DNA of 64,000 bases from contig NZ_LMGL01000001.1 of the NCBI RefSeq assembly GCF_001427145.1, positions 372,823-436,822 on the forward strand, read 5' to 3'. Position 1 is the first letter of the stretch, and each line of letters starts with the position of its first letter. Both the position numbers and the translations under genes were made by a program. This stretch comes from Microbacterium sp. Root166. Its GTDB lineage: Bacteria; Actinomycetota; Actinomycetes; Actinomycetales; Microbacteriaceae. Positions 17,482-26,400 of the stretch are shown piece after piece. The notes beneath the pieces were generated by a model, which did not search any database, was not told the origin of the DNA, and saw nothing but the letters and a program-made list of their open reading frames with translations.

Positions 17482-19412
17482 CCATCCACACCATCAGTCC
17501 GGCGCCCCTCGCACCGGCTGTCCCCACCCGCGGCCGCCTCCGGCCGCTCGGCCTCGGCGACGTCCGCATCACCGGCGGATTCTGGGGCGAGCGCCAGGAC
17601 GTCAACGCCCGGCACACGCTGGCCCACATCGGCTCTCGTCTCGAGTCCGAGGGGTGGCTGCCCAACTTCGACCTGGCCGTCTCGGGCGGGCTGCCCGAAG
17701 GTCGGCGCGGGCGCGAGTTCTCGGACTCCGAGGTGTACAAGTACCTCGAGGCACTGGCCTGGGAGATCGGACGCTCGGACGACGACGAGCTCGAGGAGCG
17801 CTTCCGCGCCGTCGTCGCCCGCGTCGCCGCGGCGCAGGAGGAGGACGGCTACCTCAACACGAGGTTCGGCCGGCCGGGCCAGGGCGAGCGGTGGTCGGAC
17901 CTCGAGTGGGGTCACGAGCTGTACTGCCTCGGCCACCTCTTCCAGGCGGCGGTCGCGCGCGAGCGCACGCGTCCGGGCTCGGATGACGGACTCCTCGGCA
18001 TCGCACGCCGCGCCGCGGATCTCGTGTGCGGCGAGTTCGACGCCGATGGCCGTGACGCCATCTGCGGGCACGCCGAGATCGAGGTCGGCCTGGCGGAGCT
18101 GTCGCGCGTGACCGGCGACCGGCGCTACCTCGCCCAGGCGCGTCTGTTCATCGAGCGCCACGGCCGCGGGTCTCTGCGCGACATCGAGTGGGGCCGCAAG
18201 TACTTCCAGGACGACCAGCCCGTGCGCGAGGCGCGCGTGCTGCGCGGTCACGCCGTGCGGGCGAACTACCTGGCGGCGGGCGCGGTGGACGTCGCGGTCG
18301 ACACCGGCGACGCCGAGCTGCTGAAGGCGCTGCGCCGCCAGTGGGAGCGCACCGTCGCGCGTCGCACGTACATCACGGGCGGACAGGGATCCCATCACCA
18401 GGACGAGGCCTTCGGCGACGACTGGGAGCTCCCGCCGGACCGCGCCTACTCCGAGACCTGCGCCGGCATCGGCTCGATCATGTTCTCGTGGCGGCTGCTG
18501 CTCTCCGGTGCCGACCCCCGGTACGCCGACCTGATCGAGCGGACGCTGTACAACGTGCTGGCGACCTCGCCCGCGCCCGATGGACGCTCCTTCTACTACG
18601 CCAACACGCTGCACCAGCGGGTGCCCGGCACGCCGGCCGACCCCGACGGCACGTCGCCGCGGGCATCGTCGTCGCTGCGCGCGCCGTGGTTCGAGGTGTC
18701 GTGCTGCCCGCCGAACGTCGCGCGCACCCTCGCGAGCCTCGACGCCTACGTGGCCACGACCGACGGCGAGGGCATCCAGCTGCATCAGTACGCGCCGTCG
18801 TCGATCCGGACGGTGCTCGACGACGGGCGCGAAGTCGCCTTCGACGTCGAGACGAACTACCCCGCCGACGGCCGGGTGACGATCACCCACACCGGCGATG
18901 CCGACAAGGCGTGGACGCTGAGCGTGCGCGTCCCGGCGTGGGCCGAGGGTGCCACCCTGCGGATCGTGACGGCGGACTTCGTGCAGCAGCGTCCGGTCGA
19001 GCCCGGGGTGGTCGACATCCGGCACGCCTTCCGCGCCGGCGACGTCGTGCAGCTCGACCTGCCGGTCACGCCGCGGATGTCGCAGCCCGACCCGCGCATC
19101 GACGCCGTCCGCGGCTGCGTGGCCGTCGAGCGCGGTCCGGAGGTGCTCGCCCTGGAGTCGGTCGACCTGACCTCGCTCCGCGTCGAAGACGTCGGCCGGG
19201 TCGCGATCGTACCCGGCACGGCGCCGGTCGAGCGCGACGGACGGGTGTGGGTGAGCGTCACGCGGCTGCCCGTCGGCGAGGGCCGCTGGCCCTATGGCGA
19301 GGAGCCGCAGAGCGCGCAGACGGAGCCGGTCGAAGTGGCGCTGGTGCCGTACCACGACTGGGCTCAGCGCGGTCCGTCGACCATGCGCGTGTGGATTCCG
19401 CTGGCGCCCTGA
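17478..19412 (+). CDS. Cytoplasmic GH127 beta-L-arabinofuranosidase-like enzyme
   Basis: Second GH127 enzyme in the window, 644 residues, without any signal peptide. The family active-site set is present: Glu326 and Cys328 in YSETCAG and Cys409-Cys410 in SCCPPN. The CCPPN form is the one found in the characterised bifidobacterial HypBA1-like enzymes, unlike the CCGGTG of the exported paralogue at 8929. It lies in the importer operon with an ATGA overlap, so it should cleave imported short beta-L-arabinofuranosides to L-arabinose. No arabinose isomerase or ribulokinase is in the window. Confidence 0.88.
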   Translation: MTIHTISPAPLAPAVPTRGRLRPLGLGDVRITGGFWGERQDVNARHTLAHIGSRLESEGWLPNFDLAVSGGLPEGRRGREFSDSEVYKYLEALAWEIGRSDDDELEERFRAVVARVAAAQEEDGYLNTRFGRPGQGERWSDLEWGHELYCLGHLFQAAVARERTRPGSDDGLLGIARRAADLVCGEFDADGRDAICGHAEIEVGLAELSRVTGDRRYLAQARLFIERHGRGSLRDIEWGRKYFQDDQPVREARVLRGHAVRANYLAAGAVDVAVDTGDAELLKALRRQWERTVARRTYITGGQGSHHQDEAFGDDWELPPDRAYSETCAGIGSIMFSWRLLLSGADPRYADLIERTLYNVLATSPAPDGRSFYYANTLHQRVPGTPADPDGTSPRASSSLRAPWFEVSCCPPNVARTLASLDAYVATTDGEGIQLHQYAPSSIRTVLDDGREVAFDVETNYPADGRVTITHTGDADKAWTLSVRVPAWAEGATLRIVTADFVQQRPVEPGVVDIRHAFRAGDVVQLDLPVTPRMSQPDPRIDAVRGCVAVERGPEVLALESVDLTSLRVEDVGRVAIVPGTAPVERDGRVWVSVTRLPVGEGRWPYGEEPQSAQTEPVEVALVPYHDWAQRGPSTMRVWIPLAP

Positions 19413-19444
19413 CCCCCGCCCAGCCTCCGGCCAGGTGCCCCCGG

Positions 19445-19545
19445 TAGAGTAGGGGCACCATCCCGGATGTGTATCTACCTGGCCCGCTGCGGACCAAGGC
19501 GGCACGACGTGCCGCAGACCGCGGCGTACATACACAGGAATTCAG
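19445..19545 (+). promoter_or_regulatory. Structured leader with possible leader peptide before the MFS gene
   Basis: TAGAGT (19445-19450) is a -10 candidate. Then TGTGTATCTA (19468-19477) can pair, with one mismatch, with TACATACACA (19527-19536). The latter ends in the AGGAA ribosome site of the MFS gene. Between them GCGGCAC/GTGCCGC (19499-19515) forms a tight hairpin with loop GAC. An open frame from ATG 19467 to TGA 19590-19592 (41 codons, beginning MCIYLARCGP) runs through the structure into the MFS gene. The layout resembles translational attenuation of drug-efflux genes. Confidence 0.45.
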
Positions 19546-20772
19546 ATGCACACCACTGCCGTCCTCGAGCGGCGTCCGAGCCTCATCCGTGAGGCCGGTT
19601 TCGCCTATTTCCCGATCGCCCTGATCGCCCGGCTGCCCTTCGCCATGATGGTCGTCGGCATTTTGACGCTCGTCGTCTCGGCCCGCGGCTCACTCGCCCT
19701 CGGCGGCCTCACGTCCGCGATGACGGGCCTCGGCACCGCCCTGATCGGCCCCCTGCTCGGCGCCGCGGCCGACCGTTTCGGTCAGCGCCGCGTGCTGCTC
19801 ATCTCGGGCACGGTCAACAGCCTGCTGCTGCTCACGATCGCGTGGCTCGCGTTCGCGACGGTTCCGGATGCCGCGCTCCTGGTCGTCGCCTTCCTTATCG
19901 GCGCCTCGATGCCGCAGGTCGCGCCGCTCTCGCGCAGCCGCCTCGTCGGCATCATCGGCCGCACGTTCAGCAAAGCCCGCCGCGCCTCGGCCGTCGGCGG
20001 CACCATGGCGTACGAGTCGGCGGCGGACGAGATCGTCTTCGTCTTCGGCCCGGTCATCGTGGGCCTGCTCGCCACGACGATGAGTCCGGCCGCCCCGGTC
20101 ATCGGCGCCGCCGTGCTGGCGCTCGTCTTCGTCAGCGCCTTCGCCCTGCACCCGACGGCCACGATCGCCGCCCCCGCGAACGGGGTCAAGCCGCCGCAGG
20201 CGCCCGCACGCGAGCTCGCCCGGCCGGCGCTGGTCGCCGCCGTGGTGGGCGCCCTCGGCATGGGGCTGTTCTTCGGCGCGATGCTCACCTCGCTGACGGC
20301 GTTCATGGCCGAGCGCGGCGCACCGGAGCAGGCGGGACTCGTCTACGGCGCGATGGGCATCGGCTCGGCCGCTCTCGCCCTGGGCGTGGCGCTGTTCCCG
20401 GCGCGGTTCACGCTGGCTGCGCGGTGGCTGGTCTTCGGCGGCATCCTGGTCGCCGGCACGCTCGCCCTCCCCTTCGTGCAGAGCGTCGGCGGGATGACGC
20501 TGAGCCTGCTCGCGATCGGGATCGGCATCGGTCCCACGCTGGTGACGCAGTACAGCATCGCCGCCGCGCGCAGTCCCCTCGGCCGATCGGCGACCGTCAT
20601 GACGATGCTCGGGTCGGCGATCGTGGTCGGCCAGTCCGCGGCATCCGCTCTCACGGGGCTGCTCGCCGAGAACGCCGGCGCGACTGCGGCGCTCATTGCG
20701 CCGATCCTGGCCGCCGGGCTGGTCCTCGCCGCCGGCGTCGCGAACGCGGTGCTCACGCGCACGCGCTCCTGA
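19546..20772 (+). CDS. MFS transporter
   Basis: Major facilitator superfamily membrane protein of 408 residues with about twelve hydrophobic helices. The loop after helix 2 carries GAAADRFGQRRVL (about 67-79), the conserved MFS motif A. The N-terminus and DrugPump-like Gly/Ala-rich helices resemble drug or sugar efflux carriers; no substrate can be assigned. It starts at ATG 19546 behind AGGAA, which may be masked by leader structure. It follows the GH127 gene by 133 bases and may be independently transcribed. It is convergent with the 20785 gene, 12 bases away. Confidence 0.8.
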   Translation: MHTTAVLERRPSLIREAGFAYFPIALIARLPFAMMVVGILTLVVSARGSLALGGLTSAMTGLGTALIGPLLGAAADRFGQRRVLLISGTVNSLLLLTIAWLAFATVPDAALLVVAFLIGASMPQVAPLSRSRLVGIIGRTFSKARRASAVGGTMAYESAADEIVFVFGPVIVGLLATTMSPAAPVIGAAVLALVFVSAFALHPTATIAAPANGVKPPQAPARELARPALVAAVVGALGMGLFFGAMLTSLTAFMAERGAPEQAGLVYGAMGIGSAALALGVALFPARFTLAARWLVFGGILVAGTLALPFVQSVGGMTLSLLAIGIGIGPTLVTQYSIAAARSPLGRSATVMTMLGSAIVVGQSAASALTGLLAENAGATAALIAPILAAGLVLAAGVANAVLTRTRS

Positions 20773-20784
20773 GCCAGGACCGAC

Positions 20785-21003
20785 TCAGAGGGCGGCGATG
20801 CGCGTCTTGAGCTCTTCGAGCGTGTCGGGCGGAAGCTGACCGCCCGCCATCTTGAGCACGGCCGCGGCGGGCATGCTCTTGGCGAAGCCGATCATGGGGT
20901 GGTCGGGCAGCTCGGGCACGAGTTCGACGATGATGCCCCGCGCCTCCGGATCGTCCAGCAGCTCACCGAGCGTCGTGGTCTCGAGGTCGTACTTGCCGGG
21001 CAT
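20785..21003 (-). CDS. Small acidic protein of unknown function (72 residues)
   Basis: Cytoplasmic protein of 72 residues starting at ATG 21001-21003 behind GGGGGA. Notable are LGELLDDPEARGIIVELVPEL, DHPMIGFAKSMPAAAVLKM and LPPDTLEELKTRI. From memory, the helical pattern in which DxPM, SMP and a final LxxLKxxI follow each other resembles the small C-terminal extension of some actinobacterial GH3 beta-glucosidases, here standing alone. I cannot assign a function. It is followed on the minus strand by the MFS gene's end and preceded by gluconokinase, 43 bases away. Confidence 0.6.
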   Translation of the reverse strand: MPGKYDLETTTLGELLDDPEARGIIVELVPELPDHPMIGFAKSMPAAAVLKMAGGQLPPDTLEELKTRIAAL

Positions 21004-21046
21004 GCGGTCCCCCTTGTGCGAAACCGGGCCGGTCGGCCCGGGGTCG

Positions 21047-21562
21047 CTACAGGATGTCAGACTTCGCGGCATCCGCCCACCGGTTGCGGGCCTCGGCCAC
21101 GATGTGCTCCACCGGAGCGTCGATCGACACGACGGTGCCGTGCTCGTCGGCTTCGAGCGGCTCGAGCGTCGCCAGCTGCGAGGCGAGCAGCGCGGGCGGC
21201 ATGAAGTGCTCCTCGCGCGTGGACATGCGGGCGGCGAGCAGCTCGGGCGGGCCGTCGAGGTGGACGAAGAAGACGTCTCCGCCGGCTTCGCGCAGCACGT
21301 CGCGGTAGCGGCGGCGCAGCGCCGAACAGGCGACCACGGCCAGGCGGCCGGCAGCGGTCTCGGCCGCGATCGCGGCGGCGACGAGGGCGAGCCACGGCAT
21401 CCGGTCCTCGTCGGTGAGCGGGATCCCGGCGGCCATCTTCGCGACGTTCGACGCCGGGTGCAGGTCGTCGGCGTCGATGTACACGCCGCCGATCTCGGCC
21501 GCCAGCCCGATCGCGACGGTCGACTTGCCGCAGCCGGAGACGCCCATCACGACGACTGACAT
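21047..21562 (-). CDS. gntK: Gluconokinase
   Basis: Cytoplasmic kinase of 171 residues converting gluconate to 6-phosphogluconate. GVSGCGKST (7-15) is the P-loop, YIDADDLHP the substrate region, and ACSALRRRYRD plus VHLDGPPELLAARM are family blocks. The ATG at 21560-21562 follows AAGGAGA; a Met five codons upstream is less well placed. No gluconate permease is nearby, so it may serve sugar acids made elsewhere. Confidence 0.9.
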   Translation of the reverse strand: MSVVVMGVSGCGKSTVAIGLAAEIGGVYIDADDLHPASNVAKMAAGIPLTDEDRMPWLALVAAAIAAETAAGRLAVVACSALRRRYRDVLREAGGDVFFVHLDGPPELLAARMSTREEHFMPPALLASQLATLEPLEADEHGTVVSIDAPVEHIVAEARNRWADAAKSDIL

Positions 21563-21636
21563 GGGGGTCTCCTTCATCGGCGGGCGAGCTGCCCTCGCAT
21601 CCAGGCTACCCGCGCGATGGCAGCGGGCACGCCCCG

Positions 21637-22545
21637 TTACAGGCGCTCCCCGAGCCAGGCGCGGGCACGGATGAGCAGCTCTCGCGCGAGGTCGGTGTCG
21701 GCCGCGTACGCCTCGAATCCGTGGGGGACCCCCGACACCACGTCGAGCGTCACGTCGACGCCTGCCTCCTGCAGACGCCGGGCGTAGTCGAGGTCCTCGT
21801 CGTAGAAGAGCTCGACGTCGGAGGTGTAGATCCAGGTCGGCGGCAGGCCGTTGAGATCGGTCCGGCGCGCGGCTGCCGCGTAGGGCGGCAGCTCCGCCGC
21901 CCCGGGCTCGGCGCCGAGGTAGGAGCGCCATCCGACGAGGTTGGACCGGTTGTTCCAGACGAAGTGCGCGTCGGCGTCGCGCCCGCGGTCGGCGGCCGTG
22001 CGGTCGTCGATCATCGGGCACAGCAGCCACTGCCCCGCGAGCTTCACGCCGTCGTCGTGCAGGCGCTGCACGAGCGAGGCCGCGAGACCTCCGCCCGCGC
22101 TCTGGCCGCCGACCGCGAGCCGGGAGACGTCGAGCCCGAACTCGGACGCGTGGCGCAGCATCCATTCCCAGCCGGCGTAGGCGTCATCGAGGGCGGCGGG
22201 GAACGGATGCCGCGGCGCGAGGCGGTAGTCCACCGAGACGATCGTCACGCCGAGGTCGCGGGCGGTCTCCCCGGAGAACGTGTCGTCCATCGCCGCGGCG
22301 CCGAGCACGAGCCCTCCGCCGTGGATCCACAGGAGCCCGGCACCGGAGGGGTTCGGCGGCACGTACACCCGCAGCTTCAGCCCGCCATCGCGGATGACGC
22401 GACGCTCGACGCCGTCGACCCGCTTGCCGGGGATGAACCTCGACCCGTTGCTGATCAACGACAGCATCACGCGGTTCTCGAGGTTCAGCACAGGAGCCTT
22501 GGTGGTGGCCTCGCGGAGTGACGGGTCGATGCGGGCGATGTCCAT
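21637..22545 (-). CDS. Alpha/beta hydrolase (HSL/carboxylesterase type)
   Basis: Cytoplasmic esterase-like protein of 302 residues. LLWIHGGGLVLG carries the oxyanion HGGG motif, VGGQSAGGGLA the nucleophile Ser elbow, and the end holds DVELFYDEDLDYA with the likely Asp and VSGVPHGFEAY with the catalytic His. This set defines the hormone-sensitive-lipase group of alpha/beta hydrolases. Substrate unknown. ATG at 22543-22545 follows GAGGAG. A 9-bp inverted repeat (22575) lies just upstream. Confidence 0.85.
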   Translation of the reverse strand: MDIARIDPSLREATTKAPVLNLENRVMLSLISNGSRFIPGKRVDGVERRVIRDGGLKLRVYVPPNPSGAGLLWIHGGGLVLGAAAMDDTFSGETARDLGVTIVSVDYRLAPRHPFPAALDDAYAGWEWMLRHASEFGLDVSRLAVGGQSAGGGLAASLVQRLHDDGVKLAGQWLLCPMIDDRTAADRGRDADAHFVWNNRSNLVGWRSYLGAEPGAAELPPYAAAARRTDLNGLPPTWIYTSDVELFYDEDLDYARRLQEAGVDVTLDVVSGVPHGFEAYAADTDLARELLIRARAWLGERL

Positions 22546-22574
22546 GGGGCTCCTCGGGAAGGGACTGGCGGGAC

Positions 22575-22598
22575 GGACCGGACAGGATAGTCCGGTCC
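22575..22598. promoter_or_regulatory. Perfect 9-bp inverted repeat between divergent genes
   Basis: GGACCGGAC (22575-22583) and GTCCGGTCC (22590-22598) flank AGGATA. It lies 30 bases upstream of the hydrolase start and 74 bases before the membrane-protein ATG. The size and symmetry suit a dimeric repressor such as TetR type; no such regulator gene is adjacent. Confidence 0.4.
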
Positions 22599-22671
22599 AC
22601 CTTTGCACAAGATCGGACGCCGCGCCGCCGGGGTGCTTGCCTCGACGTCGCACTGGGTCGAACGTGCTCAC

Positions 22672-22995
22672 ATGGCCTATTCCTTCCGCGGCGCGGCGCG
22701 CAGAGGCACCTTCTGGCAGCGGCACAGCCTCTCGCTGGTCCTCGCCGCGATTCTCATCGTCCAGACGGCGATCGCACTCTGGGCCGGGCACACGGTATGG
22801 GTGGGCGAGCAGGAGGCTCATGGCGTAGAGCTCGTCGCCGGCGACTTCTGGGTCTGGTTCATCTGGGAGTACAACATCAGCCTCGTCGCCGACACCTTCG
22901 GCGTGATCCTCATCGTCCTGCTGTCGAAGCGCCTCGAGGAGCAGGACAGCGCCGAGTCGACCCATGAGCAGACGGGCGGCGAAGACCGCTCTTGA
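22672..22995 (+). CDS. Small two-helix membrane protein, DUF6766-like
   Basis: Predicted membrane protein of 107 residues from ATG 22672; in-frame GTG and TTG starts upstream (to 22603) are possible, since no start has a good ribosome site. Two hydrophobic helices (about 18-38 and 62-83) surround AGHTVWVGEQEAHG, and the tail is charged (SKRLEEQDSAES). The order RHSLSLV, AGH, EQEAHG and a C-terminal helix ending in SKRLEEQDSAES recalls the DUF6766 family, but this protein is about half the usual length, so it may be a shortened member. Confidence 0.5.
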   Translation: MAYSFRGAARRGTFWQRHSLSLVLAAILIVQTAIALWAGHTVWVGEQEAHGVELVAGDFWVWFIWEYNISLVADTFGVILIVLLSKRLEEQDSAESTHEQTGGEDRS

Positions 22996-23098
22996 CCCCG
23001 GGTCGCGGCATCCGCGATCCTGACCACGCACCCTCCCCGACGACTTCCGTCGCGCCAAGTAGGACGCCGACTCCGGCCTGATCCGAAGGAACCCTCGC

Positions 23099-24493
23099 AT
23101 GCTGCACAAGAAGGACGACGTCCGAGACGAACTGCTCGACGAGGTGTTCGCCTCGGGAGACCTGTCGGTCTCACTGCCGAAATACCGGATGCCGCAGAAG
23201 GAGCACTTGGCTTCCCACGCGTACCAGGTCGTCATCGACGAGCTGATGCTCGACGGCAACTCGCGCCAGAACCTCGCGACGTTCTGCCAGACCTGGCTGG
23301 AACCCGAGGTGCGGTCGATCATGGCCGAGACGCTCGACAAGAACATGGTCGACAAGGACGAGTATCCGCAGACCGCCGAGATCGAGGCGCGCTGCGTCCA
23401 CATCCTCGCGGACCTCTGGAACTCCCCCGACGCCGAGAACACCCTCGGCACGTCGACCACCGGATCGAGCGAGGCGGCGATGCTCGGCGGCATGGCGCTG
23501 CTGTGGAACTGGCGGGCACGTCAGCGTGCAGCCGGCAAGCCGATCGACAAGCCCAACCTGATCTGCGGCCCCGTGCAGGTGTGCTGGCACAAGTTCGCCC
23601 GGTACTGGGACGTCGAGCTGCGCGAGATCCCCATGGAGGGCGACCGCTTCATCATGACCGCCGACGAGGTGATCAAGCGCGTCGACGAGAACACCATCGG
23701 CGTGGTCCCGACACTCGGTGTCACCTTCACCGGTCAGTACGAGCCGGTCCACGCGGTCAGCGACGCGCTCGACAACCTGCAGGAGGAGACCGGGCTCGAC
23801 ATCCCGATCCACGTCGACGGTGCGAGCGGCGGGTTCATCGCCCCGTTCACGATCCCCGAGATGGTGTGGGACTTCCGGCTGCCGCGCGTGAAGTCGATCA
23901 ACACCTCGGGTCACAAGTTCGGACTGGCCCCGCTGGGTGTCGGCTGGATCGTCTGGCGTAATGCCGCGGAGCTGCCCGAGGACCTGATCTTCAACGTCAA
24001 CTACCTCGGCGGGAACATGCCGACGTTCGCGCTGAACTTCTCTCGCCCCGGTGGCCAGATCGTCGCGCAGTACTACAACTTCGTCCGGCTCGGCCGCGAG
24101 GGCTATCGCAAGGTGCATCAGTCGTGCCACGACACCTCGATGTACCTCGCCGAGGAGATCTCGAAGCTCGGGCACTTCGACATCATCAACAATGGCAGCG
24201 CCGAGTCCGGCATCCCGGCGGTCTCGTGGAAGCTCAAGGACGGCGTCGACCACCCGTTCACGCTCTTCGACCTCGCCGACCGCCTGCGCACGCGCGGGTG
24301 GCAGGTGCCGGCGTACACGATGCCGGCCGATCGGCAGGATCTGCCGGTGCAGCGCATCCTGGTGCGACAGGGCTTCGGCCGGGACGAGGCGTCCCTGCTC
24401 ATGAGCGACTACCGCGCGGCCATCGAGCACTTCGACAAGCACCCGATCGTCAACTCCATGACCGAAGAGGAAGCCGGCAGCTTCCACCACTGA
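23099..24493 (+). CDS. gadB: Glutamate decarboxylase
   Basis: PLP-dependent group II decarboxylase of 464 residues that turns glutamate into GABA and consumes a proton. [10 protein letters not shown] carries the PLP lysine (Lys273), HVDGASGGF the cofactor Asp, and [11 protein letters not shown] the phosphate-binding region. Length and N-terminal block ([11 protein letters not shown]) match GadB. No GABA antiporter is adjacent, so its link with acid resistance is only by family. Convergent with the thiolase gene; an inverted repeat separates them. Confidence 0.93.
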   Translation: MLHKKDDVRDELLDEVFASGDLSVSLPKYRMPQKEHLASHAYQVVIDELMLDGNSRQNLATFCQTWLEPEVRSIMAETLDKNMVDKDEYPQTAEIEARCVHILADLWNSPDAENTLGTSTTGSSEAAMLGGMALLWNWRARQRAAGKPIDKPNLICGPVQVCWHKFARYWDVELREIPMEGDRFIMTADEVIKRVDENTIGVVPTLGVTFTGQYEPVHAVSDALDNLQEETGLDIPIHVDGASGGFIAPFTIPEMVWDFRLPRVKSINTSGHKFGLAPLGVGWIVWRNAAELPEDLIFNVNYLGGNMPTFALNFSRPGGQIVAQYYNFVRLGREGYRKVHQSCHDTSMYLAEEISKLGHFDIINNGSAESGIPAVSWKLKDGVDHPFTLFDLADRLRTRGWQVPAYTMPADRQDLPVQRILVRQGFGRDEASLLMSDYRAAIEHFDKHPIVNSMTEEEAGSFHH

Positions 24494-24530
24494 CCGGCGC
24501 GGGCCCGCATGGTCGCGGCGCTGCCGCTGG

Positions 24531-24589
24531 GCGAACGGACGCAACATGCCGCTACGGGAGCGCGGTGACGGCGTGTCGCGTCCGTTCGT
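24531..24589. terminator. Inverted repeat between gadB and thiolase genes
   Basis: GCGAACGGACGC (24531-24542) pairs with GCGTCCGTTCGT (24578-24589) at 11 of 12 positions between two convergent stops, a place for a bidirectional terminator. The gap 24494-24615 holds nothing else I can identify. Confidence 0.5.
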
Positions 24590-24615
24590 CGCGACAGAGA
24601 CGGATGCCGCGGCCG

Positions 24616-25785
24616 TCAGCGCTCGAGCACGACGGCGAGCCCCTGACCGACGCCGATGCACAGAGCCGCGACCGTGACGCCGCCGCCCCGGCGACGCAGC
24701 TCGTGCGCGGCGTGGCCGATGATGCGGGCGCCCGAGGCGCCGAGCGGATGCCCGATCGCGATCGCGCCGCCGTGGACGTTCACCCGCTCGGGGTCGAGCT
24801 CGGGCCAGCCGGCCAGGCAGGCGAGGCTCTGCGACGCGAAGGCCTCGTTCAGCTCGACGAGGTCGACGTCCGCCCACGTGCGTCCGGCGCGGGCCAGCGC
24901 GCGGTTGGCGGCCTCGACTGGTGCGACGCCGAACACGTCCGGATTGTTGCCGAAGACGCCTCGACCGGTGATGCGAGCCAGGGGCTCGGCATCCACTTCC
25001 CCCTCCGCCCCGAGCAGCACCGCAGCCGCACCGTCGTTGATCGGCGACGAGTTGCCGGCGGTGACGGTGCCGTCCGCCGCGAACAGCGCCTTGAGTCCGC
25101 CGAGCTTCTCGAGAGTCGTGTCGTCTCGGATGCCCTCGTCGCGAGCGAGCTCAGCTCCGGGGACCTGCACGATCTCGCCGTCGTAGGCGCCGTCCGCCCA
25201 CGCCGCCGCGGCCAGGCGGTGGCTTCGGAGGGCGAAGGCGTCCTGCGCTTCGCGGGAGATGCTGTAGATGCCGGCGAGCTTCTCGGCGGACTGGCCGTTG
25301 CTGATGGTCCACTCCGCGGGCAGCCTCGGGTTCGTCATGCGCCAGCCGATCGACGTGTTCCACATCGTCGGGTTCCCGATCGAGGCGAACGGCCGCTGCG
25401 GCTTCTCGACGACGTACGGCGCGCGGCTCATCGACTCCACTCCGCCGGTGAGCACCACCGCGGCGTCACCGGTCTCGATCGCCCGCGACCCCTGCATCAC
25501 GGCTTCGACGGACGATCCGCAGAGCCGGTTGACGGTGACGCCGGGGACCGTGGTGGGGAAGCCGGCGAGGAGGGCGCCCATCCGCGCGATGTTGCGGTTG
25601 TCCTCGCCCGCCTGGTTCGCGTCGCCGAAGATGACGTCCTCGATGCGTGCCGGATCGAGGCCCGTGCGCTCGACGACGGCCCGCATGACCACAGCCGCCA
25701 GGTCGTCGGGACGGACGCCCGACAGCGCACCGCCGGCACGCCCGAACGGCGTCCGGACGGCGTCGTAGATCCAGGCAGCGGGCAT
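24616..25785 (-). CDS. Thiolase (acetyl-CoA C-acyltransferase)
   Basis: Cytoplasmic thiolase of 389 residues. NRLCGSS holds the acyl-accepting Cys (about 90), [14 protein letters not shown] the His, and CIGVGQG the second Cys, so all catalytic residues are present. The [21 protein letters not shown] start and [16 protein letters not shown] resemble the beta-ketoadipyl-CoA / 3-oxoacyl-CoA thiolases. Start ATG 25783-25785 follows AAGGAGA. It stands alone, without other beta-oxidation genes, so degradative versus acetoacetyl-CoA role stays open. Confidence 0.88.
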   Translation of the reverse strand: MPAAWIYDAVRTPFGRAGGALSGVRPDDLAAVVMRAVVERTGLDPARIEDVIFGDANQAGEDNRNIARMGALLAGFPTTVPGVTVNRLCGSSVEAVMQGSRAIETGDAAVVLTGGVESMSRAPYVVEKPQRPFASIGNPTMWNTSIGWRMTNPRLPAEWTISNGQSAEKLAGIYSISREAQDAFALRSHRLAAAAWADGAYDGEIVQVPGAELARDEGIRDDTTLEKLGGLKALFAADGTVTAGNSSPINDGAAAVLLGAEGEVDAEPLARITGRGVFGNNPDVFGVAPVEAANRALARAGRTWADVDLVELNEAFASQSLACLAGWPELDPERVNVHGGAIAIGHPLGASGARIIGHAAHELRRRGGGVTVAALCIGVGQGLAVVLER

Positions 25786-25847
25786 GTCGATCTCCTTCGA
25801 ACGGCTTCCTCGAGAATACGTCCGCGGGGAAGTCGCCGTTTCTCCCG

Positions 25848-25917
25848 AGATCGCCACTTCGCAAGAGGAATTCGTGCGAATCCGGCTTGCGAAGTGGCGA
25901 TCTCCTGCGAAGTGGCG
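25848..25917. repeat. Perfect 18-bp inverted repeat with a third partial copy
   Basis: Arms 25848-25865 and 25886-25903 are perfectly complementary over 18 bp around a 20-base loop that itself contains ATTCG/CGAAT. The core GCGAAGTGGCG is repeated once more at 25907-25917. It lies between the divergent starts of the thiolase and panD genes, so it is not a simple terminator. Confidence 0.65.
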
Positions 25918-25989
25918 GGCTGCCCCGGCCGGTGGTACGTAGGCAGTATTCTTGAACCCGGTCCAGATTCCCGCACCGAAGGCGAGACG

Positions 25990-26373
25990 TTGCTCCGCAC
26001 CCTGCTCAAGTCCAAGCTCCATCGCGCGACGGTCACCGGCAGCGACCTGAACTACGTCGGGTCGATCACCATCGATGCCGACCTGCTCGACCTCGCCGAC
26101 ATCCTGGAGAACGAGCAGGTGCACGTCGTCGATGTCAACAACGGCGCGCGCTTCGAGACGTACACGATCGCCGGCGAGCGCGGGTCCGGAACCGTGCAGA
26201 TCAACGGCGCAGCGGCACGCCTGGTGCACACCGGTGACATCGTGATCGTGATGTCGTACGCGCAGTACGACCGCGACGAAGTCGCCGTCCACCTGCCGAC
26301 CGTGGTCGACCTCTCCGAGTCGACGGGCGAAGGCCTCAATCGCGCGGTGCGCGTTCTCAGCTCCGCGGGCTGA
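25990..26373 (+). CDS. panD: Aspartate 1-decarboxylase precursor
   Basis: Pyruvoyl enzyme of 127 residues making beta-alanine for pantothenate and CoA. The chain is cut between Gly24 and Ser25 (YVGSIT) to form the pyruvoyl group; Lys9, and the [10 protein letters not shown] block are conserved. The start is a TTG at 25990 giving [12 protein letters not shown], the typical N-terminus; there is no better ATG. A TATTCT -10 candidate lies at 25947-25952. Confidence 0.93.
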   Translation: MLRTLLKSKLHRATVTGSDLNYVGSITIDADLLDLADILENEQVHVVDVNNGARFETYTIAGERGSGTVQINGAAARLVHTGDIVIVMSYAQYDRDEVAVHLPTVVDLSESTGEGLNRAVRVLSSAG

Positions 26374-26400
26374 CACACAGACCGGACAGTTACGTCCGAG

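Noticed and set aside
16134..19412. A single long frame suggesting a fusion of permease sequence to GH127
   Set aside because: The upstream part is out of frame with the true permeases and low in complexity; the real GH127 begins at 17478 with an ATGA overlap.
19468..19536. Known riboswitch class such as a guanidine element before the MFS gene
   Set aside because: The conserved loop sequences of those classes are not present; a leader-peptide attenuator fits better.
21637..23493. Alpha/beta hydrolase with a 316-residue N-terminal extension
   Set aside because: The extension lies opposite gadB and the small membrane protein gene; ATG 22545 gives the normal family start.
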